This document shows positions 44,860 to 54,877 of a stretch of DNA of 64,000 nucleotides, piece by piece. The stretch covers positions 102,426,462-102,490,461 of the forward strand of contig OY856188.1 in NCBI GenBank assembly GCA_963693315.1. The letters run 5' to 3'. The position numbers and the translations under genes were made by a program. The notes beneath the pieces were generated by a model. It was not told the origin of the DNA and made no database searches. It saw only the letters and a list, made by a program, of their open reading frames with translations. Position 1 is the first letter of the stretch; every line of letters starts with the position of its first letter. This DNA comes from Diogma glabrata. Taxonomy: Eukaryota; Arthropoda; Insecta; Diptera; Cylindrotomidae.

Positions 44860-46380
44860 ATTAAGGATTTCCATAGAGGTACTAATAGGGCATCCAAAAG
44901 TTCCATCCATAAACTGCATTTGGATGTCCCAACCCTGTTATGCCAAGTATCTGGAGTAACAACTGCATCACATACCTTATTATTAGATAGACCCAATTTG
45001 TAGAATCCGTTTGACAACAACCTCCCAGTAGCACAAACACAATCAGAATTGTTTCTCACTCTACATTTCCCATCTTCGAACGAAACCAGGTATCCCTTCT
45101 TGCAAAGCTTTCTCACAGACATCAAATTTACACATAATCCCGAATGAACAGCAAATCGTTGACTGAGATACTAGTTTTATTGTCAACATTTACACAAATG
45201 TCAACATTTCCAGAACCGACGACCTTGAAGCTGTTATCGTTGGCAACCGTTATGTTGTCATCATATACTTGTAGTTCTGCAACCAGTCTTTACGAAATGT
45301 CAATCAACCACTCATTTTTCGGTAAAGCTCAAATCAGCAAAAGAAGTATTAAACACAGATTTTTTCTTGAAATGACATAATAATTTTTCTTGAAATGACA
45401 TTCAGCTACACAATTGTAGCTTTTTGATTTCTTGGGGTCTTCGGTACGCGATTGCATAGGTTGTTTTGCCTTTTTCTTTCACTTCTTGTTGGATTCCCAC
45501 TATACAGAGCCACTGCTGATTCCTCCTTTTTTGACATCTTGTAGTAGCTTCGTCTTTATACTATCTCCAGTGGAAGCAAACCCATTGATTTCTTTGCCCA
45601 TAATCATAAGCTGATAAAACTCCGGAAGTCCCGCAAGCAAAATAGTTCCAACCCATCTTGTATGTTGAATCCAATCCCAGGCGAAATTTGAGCAGCTAAA
45701 TTTGATAATTGTGTTAACATACTCATCAACTGAAGAACTGTCATCTAATCTTGTCCTGATAGGCTTTCGTAAAAGTCCAACTCGTCTTGTAAGACCCTTA
45801 TCATCAAAAACTGCATCCAACTTTTGCCAGACCATTTTCGCAGTCTTAGCTTCTCTAATATGCGAAATATACCGTTGATTCACATCATTGTATCAGCTTA
45901 GCAACCCTTTTAAAATCAGCTACATCACCAACAACACAATCCCATAGCTCATGAATCATGATCCACGAGATATTGTTCTACGACAAATTTTTAGTCATGG
46001 TAATTTTTGCTTCCACAAAGTTTCTCGATTGTTAGACCGCTACTCATCGTTGAATTGAACAATAATCCGTCACGCAGCAAAAAACAAATATTTTATAGAT
46101 CAAAGCGTAGGCCCATAGCCTATTGTATTGAACTCAGTAAAAAGAATAAATTTATTTTTAATAAAAATTATATAAATCAAACAAAACCAAAAGCTAAGGC
46201 TACGGAATTGTTTTAAATTAATACAGTATATATTTTTTAAGTATTTCTTCAACACTTGGTGCCTGTTTTGAGCAAATTCTTCGAACAAATAATTAATCAA
46301 ATTCATTGATCTGACTGGTGGTTTGTCATCTTCTTAAGACTCTGACATTATCTACTCAACTATCCCAATTGCGAAAAAAT
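44860..46380 (-). pseudogene. Copia relic 2, LTR/PBS, gag, protease and pre-integrase (part 1)
   Basis: 46109-46124 resembles a Copia primer site (GGCTATGGGCCTA on minus), with putative LTR from there to about 46375. 45883-45500 is gag (IREAKTAKMVWQKLDAVF, VDEYVNTIIKF, LLAGLPEFYQLM). 45340-45130 carries NEWLID, the protease region (ITVANDNSFKVVGSGNVDI). 45125-44900 is the pre-integrase (LCKKGYLVSFEDGKCR, FYKLGLSNNKVCD, TPDTWHNRVG). The protease Asp is followed by IS, not SG, so it is dead. Confidence 0.8.
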
Positions 46381-46451
46381 TAGAATCAAATCAACACTTT
46401 AAGTTTTAAAATTAAATTTTCTGTTAATCATTATTACATGTTTTATTTTAG

Positions 46452-46634
46452 GTCAAAAACAAATTTCAGTGCAAGATATGTAAGAAAAAATTTAATAATG
46501 CCGCGAATTTATATAGACATAGAGTAATTCATACAGATGAAAAACCATTTGAATGTTCACAATGCGATAAAAAATATGCATGGCAACAGGGTTTATATAG
46601 ACATATTCTAAGAGACCATCCATTCAAAAAGCGG
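46452..46634 (+). CDS. cassette A finger exon, copy 4 (triplication unit 1)
   Basis: 61 codons, TTTTAG acceptor, donor GTAGGT at 46635, phase 0. VKNKFQCKIC; finger 1 helix NAANLYR, linker TDEKPFE, finger 2 CSQC with helix WQQGLYR and H-x4-H. Shares its intron lead-in (AATTAGAATCAAATCAACAC) with unit 2. Confidence 0.88.
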
Positions 46635-46700
46635 GTAGGTATGCTCTGGCTTTTAATATTACACGAAATTTGTTGTAGTTAAAATATTTGTTTTTTTAAG

Positions 46701-46754
46701 GTTTCAAAAAAATATGGAACTAAAACAACTAAAAAAAAATCTAATATAATGGTA
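46701..46754 (+). CDS. cassette A linker exon, copy 4 (17-18 codons)
   Basis: TTTAAG acceptor at 46700. Encodes VSKKYGTKTTKKKSNIM, then either GTAGTAAG or, three bases on, GTAAGT serves as donor; both keep phase 0. More Lys-rich than the other linkers. Confidence 0.7.
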
Positions 46755-46860
46755 GTAAGTACAAAGTCAAATGTTCTTATTTTAATTATAATAAATTTAA
46801 GTTATTTAAATCACAACCGAAGAAAAAAATTAAACGAAATTCGTTATAATTCAATTCTAT

Positions 46861-46974
46861 CATGCGAACTGTGGATGATGTTATTAACCAATCAAAAATA
46901 AGAACTTTGTGGTGAATATAAAATTCTCTTCTCTGATTGGTTAATAAAAAATTGCACAGTCCACAGTTCGCATG
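46861..46974. mobile_element. 114-bp TIR MITE
   Basis: CATGCGAACTGTGGA and TCCACAGTTCGCATG are perfect inverted ends. Internal CTGATTGGTTAATAAAAAAT pairs with the left half (TTATTAACCAATCA). A truncated relative is at about 48055-48135 in the next duplication unit. Confidence 0.88.
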
Positions 46975-47189
46975 TTAAAAAACCAACTTCATACTACCTA
47001 GGTTTTGATTTGTTTAGGTAACATTTTTTTTGTTTTTAAAACTATCCAGATTTCAAAACTATCCCTTTTTTTGTTTTTAAAATTAACGATCCAGAGCCAA
47101 CGCAAATACTTGTTCAGAATTTGTCTCATAAAAAAGCGATTTCATTTTAATTCATGCTGATGACTGTATTTATAAAACAAACGGGATAT

Positions 47190-47460
47190 ATTTTTAATTT
47201 TATTTATAAGTAACTTATTTCCTAAACACATCTCCTTCGGGATAAATTGCGGGAATTTGCCTTATACTGATATGAATTCTAGCTAAATGATTTTTTGATT
47301 GCCTTGTTATTAACATTTTGTGGTCGATCAAATTACCCGGGTAGTCAATCGAGAGCTCCGGGTAGTCGAGTGTGTTATAAAAGTGAATAATGACTGACTA
47401 TCCAGATATACAATAATCGACATTGGTTACCCTAGGGCCACGTAATGTGAGTCTTAAAAA
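47190..47460. repeat. intron block duplicated at 48930-49170
   Basis: Both blocks contain GGATAAATTGCG, TTTTGTGGTCGATCA, ATTACCCGGGTAGTCAA, CTCCGGGTAGTCGAGT and the ending CACGTAATGTGAGT. They are part of the segmental duplication that carries the cassette A copies 4-6, not a separate transposon as far as I can tell. Confidence 0.75.
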
Positions 47461-47544
47461 ATATTAAAAATAAAAATTAGAATCAAATCAACACTTGCCT
47501 TTTTAAAGTAAAATTTCTATTGATCATTACATGTTTTATTTTAG

Positions 47545-47727
47545 GTCAAAAACAAATTTCAGTGCAAGATATGCAAGAGAATATTTATTAATTCCCGGAA
47601 TTTATATAGACATAGCGTAGTCCATACAGGTGAAAAACCATTTGAATGTTCATACTGCGATAAAAAATATCCATGGCATCAAAGTTTACATAGGCATGTT
47701 GCAAAATACCATCCATATGAAAAACTG
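47545..47727 (+). CDS. cassette A finger exon, copy 5 (triplication unit 2)
   Basis: 61 codons, TTTTAG acceptor, donor GTATGC at 47728, phase 0. Finger 1 helix NSRNLYR, linker TGEKPFE, finger 2 CSYC with helix WHQSLHR and H-x4-H. Intron and exon sequence are near-identical to units 1 and 3. Confidence 0.88.
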
Positions 47728-47750
47728 GTATGCTCTGGTCTTTAATATTA

Positions 47751-47847
47751 GGTGCGTTCGATCTGACTGAAATAACTGAAAAAACAACAATAATTGCATA
47801 TAATTTTTCAGTTGTTTCAGTTACTTCAGTGTAAATCGAACACGGCT
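47751..47847. mobile_element. 97-bp TIR MITE in the short cassette A intron
   Basis: GGTGCGTTCGATCTGACTGA and the mirrored ...TCAGTGTAAATCGAACACGGCT form imperfect TIRs. ATTA flanks both sides (47747-47750 and 47848-47851). The homologous introns at 46635 and 49658 lack it and have a single ATTA-type site, which confirms insertion and duplication. Confidence 0.85.
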
Positions 47848-47890
47848 ATTATACGATATTTGTTGTAGTAAAAATATTTGTGTTTTTAAG

Positions 47891-47941
47891 GTTTTGGAAA
47901 GGAATGCAAGTGAAACAATCAATGAAAGTTCTAGTATAATG
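47891..47941 (+). CDS. cassette A linker exon, copy 5 (17 codons)
   Basis: 51 bases, TTTAAG acceptor, GTAAGT at 47942, phase 0, encoding VLERNASETINESSSIM. One of two very similar linkers (see 49720). Confidence 0.8.
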
Positions 47942-48139
47942 GTAAGTAAAAAATCAACTATTCCTAATTCAATTATAATAAATTCAAATTACTTATTTAA
48001 ATCACAACCGAAGATGAAAATTAAACGAAATTCGTTATGATTCAATGTTATGATGAACTATGCGTGTGAACATTGAACATTGTGGGGAATATAAAATTCT
48101 CTTCTCTGATTGGTTAATAAAAAATTTCACAGTCCAGAA

Positions 48140-48929
48140 AAAGTTTCACAAAACTGTGCCAACGGAAAAACTTGTTCTGAATTTGTCTGATAAAAATTAA
48201 ATTTAAGCCAATGCGTAGTGACAACAACATCGGTAGTGATGTTGCTAAAAAATCACCAATCTATCAACTGAGATTTTGCTCTTAAACAACCAAAACAAAA
48301 ATATGGTTTAACTTCTATTTAAGTTTTTGTTTCATTTCGGTGTCAACGACATTTTATCATATGTAATGCTATTTTTGTATACATTTGGGCTAACATAGGT
48401 CTACTTGGTTAAGTGGAATTCTCATTAATGATAACTTCACTCACTTATCAATGATCATTTTTCTTATTTTATTCAAAATTCATATCTACGAACTATGGAT
48501 TATTTGTTTGCACAAGTATAACATTATGAGAGAATATGCACTTTTCTGATAAATTGAATAGTTGTAATAAATTTCTTTTTTAAGTACAAGTTTTTATGCG
48601 TATAAGAATTACTGTATGTGTCACAACTCACAACAACACATATATATGTATATACTTTTTAAACCTAATATCCCAAAACAATATGCGTTCTGAGGTGTTG
48701 TCGGCCTTTTTCTAAACTTTTGTGGTTTGAAACTATCCGGGACATATAAAGTTGGGACAAAGGAGTCTCAGTATTCTGTCCATGTATTCTGTCACTATGA
48801 CAGAGTACGATCTCGATGGTTTGCACTGCTATCTGACTGGTGATTAAACAAGAAAAGAATATGTTTGATAGATGATGAATGAAGCGCTGATGACAGTATT
48901 TATAAAAAAAAACAGATATATTTATAATT
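48140..48929. other. intron, partly an interspersed repeat
   Basis: 48577-48710 (poly-T, GTATAAGAATTACTGTATGT, TCACAACAACACATA, AACAATATGCGTTCTGAGG) resembles 30215-30345 and more weakly 826-875, a dispersed repeat family. The rest is unrecognised. Confidence 0.45.
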
Positions 48930-49170
48930 TTATTTATAAGCTTAACATATCTCCTTTGGGATAAATTGCGAGGATTTGCCTTTCACTGATATGATTTCTA
49001 GTTAATTGATTTTTGATTGCCCTGTTATAAACATTTTGTGGTCGATCAGATTACCCGGGTAGTCAACCGAGATCTCCGGGTAGTCGAGTATGTTATAAAA
49101 GTGAATAATAACTGGCTATCCAGATATTCAAATAAACGACATTGGTTAGCCTAGGGTCACGTAATGTGAG

Positions 49171-49440
49171 TTACTATATGTTCCCTAGTGGAGTACGGTT
49201 AATCATAATCTCCCATGATGATGATATAACAATTGCATTTGGTTAATCGAAAATTTATAGTTCGGCAACTGACTAAACCAAAACATCTCAAATTGTAAAT
49301 GTATTGTTTTTCATTTTTTTAGCGACACATTTCTATTTTCTATTTTTTAAGTCTGAATTTAAAATAGGAGCCCTGATATCGTGTAAAAAATATATCGTGT
49401 CCAGTGGTTGTTATCCTATCTCATTCGAGATATTAAAGTA
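49171..49440. other. intron segment unique to unit 3, unrecognised
   Basis: Lies between the duplicated block 48930-49170 and the shared exon lead-in at 49436; absent from the corresponding place in unit 2, so it is probably a later insertion. No TIRs or coding motifs seen. Confidence 0.4.
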
Positions 49441-49474
49441 AAATTTCTATTGATCATTATATGTTTTATTTTAG

Positions 49475-49657
49475 GTCAAAAACAAATTACAATGCAAGAT
49501 ATGTAAGAAAATATTTAGTTCTAACGGGAATTTAAAAAGACATAGAGTAATCCATACAAGTGAAACACCATTTGAATGTTCACAGTGCGATCAAAAATAT
49601 CCATGGCAACAAAGTTTAGATAGACATATTGCAAAAGACCATCCATATAAAAAACCA
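49475..49657 (+). CDS. cassette A finger exon, copy 6 (triplication unit 3)
   Basis: 61 codons, TTTTAG acceptor, donor GTATGC at 49658, phase 0. Finger 1 helix SNGNLKR, linker TSETPFE, finger 2 CSQC with helix WQQSLDR and H-x4-H. Confidence 0.88.
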
Positions 49658-49719
49658 GTATGCTCTTGTCTTTAATATTATATGATATTTGTTGTAGTTA
49701 AAATATTGTTTTTTTTAAG

Positions 49720-49770
49720 GTTTGGAAAAGGAACGCAAGTGAAACAATCAATGAAAGTTCTAATATAATG
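49720..49770 (+). CDS. cassette A linker exon, copy 6 (17 codons)
   Basis: 51 bases, TTTAAG acceptor, GTAAGT at 49771, phase 0, encoding VWKRNASETINESSNIM. Confidence 0.8.
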
Positions 49771-49833
49771 GTAAGTAAAAAATCAACTATTCCTAATTTT
49801 ATTTTATTATAATAAATTCAAATTACTTATTTT

Positions 49834-50070
49834 ATACCGCATTCACAGCGACATAGCAAAAGTAGTTGATGTAATTTAAATCTGTGCTGTAAACACTTTT
49901 TATTTTAAAATCTTGCAACTAATTTGATATCTAGGCTTACTACCATTACAAACGATTCAAATACTTACGATTCAAATTACAATCTACGTTTTAAACTCAT
50001 ATTAAATATGCCAAGATGCAAATTATAATATACTATCTACTAATTTGCTATGTCGCTGTGAATGCGGTAT
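49834..50070. mobile_element. 237-bp TIR MITE with TA target
   Basis: ATACCGCATTCACAGCGACA and TGTCGCTGTGAATGCGGTAT are perfect inverted ends, continuing imperfectly for about 33 bases. The homologous intron of unit 2 (47995-48015) has the empty site TTATTTAAATC, consistent with a TA duplication as in Tc1/mariner-like MITEs. Confidence 0.88.
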
Positions 50071-50984
50071 AAATCACTGATGATGAAAATTAAACGTAGC
50101 ACTGTAATAAACAGTAAATTGATGAATATGCGTTAAGACATCATACTAATTATTGTCCACACGAATTGTACTCCGAATGTTTAACATTGCCTAAAAAATT
50201 CGAACCCAACCTTGAATTGTATAATCAATATTAAAATCCATTTCGCTGCTGAGCAAATAGTAATACCTTTATTAGTTCTGTATTATACATTATTTGAAGT
50301 GAAACGAAGTTGTCCCAAATTCTGTTGTCTTCTCAACTTTAAAAACTAAGTGTGAACTAAAAAATCTTAATAGAAAAATCAAATGATTTCGCTTCCGAAA
50401 AACGGTATAACAATTTTACGCCATCACGCCAAATAAAATATAATAAATATTTTGAACAGTACGTCATATTTTCTTTACAAACAAACAAATTTTTTCGGCA
50501 AACTGCTGTAAAATTTAATTTTACCGCCGAGAAGGTTAAAGTCTTAGTTTTTTGACATATAATCATTGCGGCTGTAAAGTAACGTCATTTTTTTACGGCG
50601 GCAGAAGAGCAACATTACATATTATTATGAATTTGTTCAAAATAGCATGATGACTGACTCACTGGCGTTCATTTCAATGAATTAAAATCAATAAAAATTA
50701 ATTTCAGAAAATTTATTACCTACAAAATCATATTTATAAAAAAATTAAACGTTTGCCGAAAAAATAGTGTATTTAATTCGGAGTTAGAGTCTCCCTACGG
50801 TCGGCCGCCAAACTATATAATCAACACAAAAAGTAGGACATTAGCTCCTAATTAAATAATATACTAGTGTTCGTTATTGTGGTCGTGTTATAAAAAAAAT
50901 ACAAATTACGATAATTCGGTGTAATTTAAATAATAATTTTCAATTCACCACGGTTGTTATATTATTGTGCTTCGGTACCATAAA
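50071..50984. other. intron, no gene seen
   Basis: AT-rich. The stretch 50340-50600 has a higher density of short frames but none with recognisable motifs. It leads into the R1 fragment. Confidence 0.35.
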
Positions 50985-51625
50985 CCAGAGTTCTTCCCGT
51001 GAAGTAACTAACTATTTTACGTAACAGGTGGTCAGGTTATATGCAGTTCGTCTAGGGCTCTAAGGATATGGTTTCAGTTAGCAGAGCTGAAGGCATTTTT
51101 AACATCCAGGGTGACAACAGTACAATATTGTTTGTCACCCTCTAGTCATCTTTTACCACTCAATGCGTTATGCGCTATCTGACATACTGCAGAGATTGCA
51201 TCAATGTTAGAGCGTTTCTCCCTGCATCCAAATTGCCGGTCTTAAAGGACCCACTCGCCTTCAGCATGTTTTTCAAGTCGAGTACCAATAATTCTCTCAA
51301 AGATCGTTCCACATGGGTCCAGCATGGACAGTTGGCGGTAGGACGAGGGTTCTTCTGGTGGCTTGTCACATTAATGGTATGGCGCTTCCATTCCTCTGGA
51401 AATATCCCTTTTCTCAGGCAGATATTTTCGAATGTCATCGGATTCTTTGTCGCTGATGCCGTCTAGCCGGACGTGCTATTAACGGCCAATCTGAGCAACG
51501 CATTTAGAACCTCTTCGGTATTGACAACCAAAATTGAGTTATCCTCAATTTGCAGCTCACGAGGTAGGTTTAGTGACTACTGTGCTGAGCGTACACCCTT
51601 AAATCATGCTCAATGTCATGATTGT
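50985..51625 (-). pseudogene. R1-type LINE fragment (part of RT)
   Basis: Closely similar to 56098-56820 of the larger R1 copy in the same orientation (e.g. CAGAGTTCTTCCCGTGAAGT, CAATTTGCAGCTCACGAGGT). On the minus strand it gives KGIFPEEWKR, SHQKNPRPTANCP and LKNMLKASGSF-like pieces of RT with many indels. Both ends are truncated. Confidence 0.82.
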
Positions 51626-52157
51626 ACGACATCTGATTACTTATATCTGACTGCGATTTTTCTGTCTTGATAATTCGTTGGCGGTTGAAACAACCACAAG
51701 AGAAGGTTTATAAATGTATCGATTTATATTTTTATAAATAAGTCCAATAAGTCGGTATGTCGAGAACCGTTCCAATAATCCAAAGTTACGTTTGACGAAT
51801 GTCAACTAGTATCAGAGGATATACTGTTAGACCCGTTTGACAACTGAGGTCGTCAGTGAAAATCAGACTCTAAATAAAACAAGTAATTTAAGTTCAAAAC
51901 TGATTCTGAAATTTATGTTTCAATAACGTTTCTTTTATACAATTTTTTGGATTTCAATTTTAATGTACATAAACCCCACTTAAATCAATCAGTATATATT
52001 ATTTTAAATTAATTATAACAAAAATGCAATGACAACAAAAATGTGTATAAAAATATATGTCAATTTAATTTTTAATATTTTCCCCACAATAAAATGCGAA
52101 TCATCATAAGTATTTAACTTTTTTATTTAAAATTATTTTCAATGTTTTGAAACATAA
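51626..52157. other. no gene seen
   Basis: AT-rich sequence between the R1 fragment and a foldback element. Nothing recognised. Confidence 0.35.
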
Positions 52158-52417
52158 TATCGACGGCTACAGAAAATTTACGTGTAACTACATTTTATAA
52201 AAATTGAACAGAAGCTCACAAAACGATTTATTGCGATTCTAAACAAGCTTTTACAAAAAAAATTACTATCAATAAATAAAAACAAAATAGTTTTTTGAGT
52301 TATTGATAAAAATTTTTTATTTTCAAGCTTGTTTAGAATCACAATAAATCATTTTCTGAGCTTCTGTTCAATTTTTATAAAATGTAGTTACACGTAAATG
52401 AACTGTAGCCGTCGATA
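52158..52417. mobile_element. foldback MITE, family 1 copy b
   Basis: TATCGACGGCTACAGAAAAT mirrors CTGTAGCCGTCGATA; arms run through TACGTGTAACTACATTTTA and GAACAGAAGCTCA. Same family as 5231-5495 (TATCG[TA]CGGCTACA ends, TCTAAACAAGCTT interior). Confidence 0.85.
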
Positions 52418-52664
52418 TGTGATGACATAATATCTTATATATTAATACGCTAAAAAAAAACTTTGTACAGCCTAAGGCTTTTTTATTCGAATTTTGATTC
52501 ATTTCAAATTTTCACTGCTAACCGATATTAGTGTAACTTAGATTTTAAAGATTTTTGGGATTTTTCGGATCATAAATAAAAAAGTTATAGACGAATTAAA
52601 ATGTATTTTTGAATTTAACGGCCTCCCACATACAATATGAAATGGACTTGCCCAAATCATATAT

Positions 52665-53325
52665 TTTTTTTTCACAAAAATTTGTTATTCTTTTATACAT
52701 TTTATTTTAGTCTTCTTATGTACACTGATGTGAATGCATGTGAAAATTTTTTTCTCTTTTGTATATTTTTTTTTTCACAAAAACGATTTATTCTTATATA
52801 CATTGTAATTTGTATTTTATTTTAGTCTTATAAATATCTAAGGAAGAGTAATAGTATTCTTGAAGTTTGATAGTGTTTGTATTCTAGCTGGGTGGTACTG
52901 TTTACAATTTCCATATTTATATTCTCATTTCTCAAAACAAATAAAAGAAATAATAAATGTTACATATAAATTTAAAAGCCTAATATGTTTGAATAAAATA
53001 TTTCCTTATATTTCCAAATATAAATATTTTTAAGAATCTATACAACACAAATTTTAATCATATTGAATTACTTTAAGAACACCTTATATTCGGCTGTGAT
53101 AGCGTTTGAAATTTTGTTTGACAACGATGGATTAAGAAAAATTACATTCACAAAAACTTGTTATTCTTTTATACATTTTATTTTAGTCTTATGTACATTG
53201 ATGTGAATGCATGTGAAAAATTTTTTCTGTTTTTTATATTTTTTTTCACAAAAACGATACGATTTATTCTTTTATACATTGTAATTTGTATTTTATTTTA
53301 GTCTTCTTATAAATACTAGGAGGGA
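52665..53325. repeat. two direct copies of a 175-bp AT-rich block
   Basis: 52670-52845 and 53150-53325 share TTGTTATTCTTTTATACATT, TTATTTTAGTCTT, TGATGTGAATGCATGTGAAA and TTCACAAAAACGAT. They are separated by about 300 bases. A CCGGCGTGCTTCGCTACGC stretch follows at 53327, probably a transposon end. Confidence 0.75.
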
Positions 53326-54877
53326 CCGGCGTGCTTCGCTACGCTTATAAATAAAGTTTTTGCGTAGACATTTTGTTGACGTAGAGGCAATGAATTCAAA
53401 AAGTGGTAATGAGAAATGCTAGCATATAATTTTTAATTTTTCTTTTAAATATATGAATGAAAAATAATTAGAACTCTAGCTGATCAGTTCGGATATATGA
53501 AAAATTAGCGATCAAATAAGTTTTCAAGTAAGCTTATTTGATCTCTAACTTATTTATTCGCTAATTTTCGACCAGTGAGCCGCACATTATTTGAGAGACG
53601 CTCTTGGATTTGATTGTGTTGTGCTCTTGATGGAGGACTGTGCTTATTCTCGTATTTGCAGTTCACCTACATACAACGTATCTGTATGTAGGCCGTTCAC
53701 TACCCGCCACCTGTGACCCCCACAATAGCCTGAAGCTCAGCCATATGACTTGTATATGTGTGTGTTAGAGTGTATGTGAGTATGTGTGTGTTTATATAAG
53801 TTTTTTTTTTGTTTTCCGTGGGAAGATGGAAATCTTCATAGACTCTGAAAAACACGCATTTTCCATGTGTGTCGGCTTCTTACGAATTTGCTGCTCTTAC
53901 TGGGAGTTGGATAAACGCTGTTTGAGTTCCATTGCGAATGGTTCGGACCTTCATCAATATCTCGGCACTATTGTAATTTCCTGGTTTAGCGTTCTAATAT
54001 TTGCTGAACCATGCACAACTTTTTTGCATTTTCTCGTAGCTGATCATTTAGCTCGCTTTGCCATCGTTTTTTAGACTTTCGAGTAGCTGATTACCATTCT
54101 GATTGAGACATTTATACCGCGCGTATGTCATTTGAATTATGTGGCTTTGTTCGGTGTGTTACATATGTTTATTAGTTGATCTACCAGCTCTCTCATTGGG
54201 TTATGAATTTATAGCAAAAGAAGGCGTTCTGCTGCATTCATCGCTTATGGCATTCTCGACGTTTATGACGACTTAAAGCTTGTAGCGTTATCTAATAGTG
54301 ACCAAGTTCACCACTACGGTATCATTTCAGTCACTGGATTAAACGGCTGGGAGCCTGTTTCCTCACTCCCTACAGCAGCCACTGGGTTTCCGATTCCCTG
54401 CACCGTATGGTTTGATCCAAAATTATTCCTTTAGTTTTATTTTCGGTTTTTTTTTCTCTTAGTATTTTAGACCTACTGCCAGGTGAAGTTAAACAGCCGC
54501 TTCTAACATGAAGAAAGATGTTGACCAAGGAACCGCCCAATGTGGGACAGACGCTCCTGGGTTTTCTTAGTGAACCAGTTTTGGACCGCCCCGAGTATTT
54601 GATCTGACAAGCATTGCCCTATCCGCCACCTGGGAAGGCGCTCCATGGAAAACATGCAACTTCACAGTGGTGTTTACGTTAGTGTTTTTTGTTTGTTTTA
54701 CGTAGGAGGATGAAAAGTTTCAAAAAGGTCAGGAACCCGACTTTCCCGACATAATGCGCGGATTTTTACCGGGTAAAAACATCTCCCTGGCTCTTGTGGT
54801 CTTGTTCCACATCCCTGCGGTACCACCAATTAAGACATTCCTTCGCAGGGCAGGGGCTGAGTGTTGTACTCTCTCGA

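Noticed and set aside
53784..54074. 96-codon + strand open frame
   Set aside because: Lies in the probable 3' region of the minus-strand R1 element and has no known motif; shadow frame.
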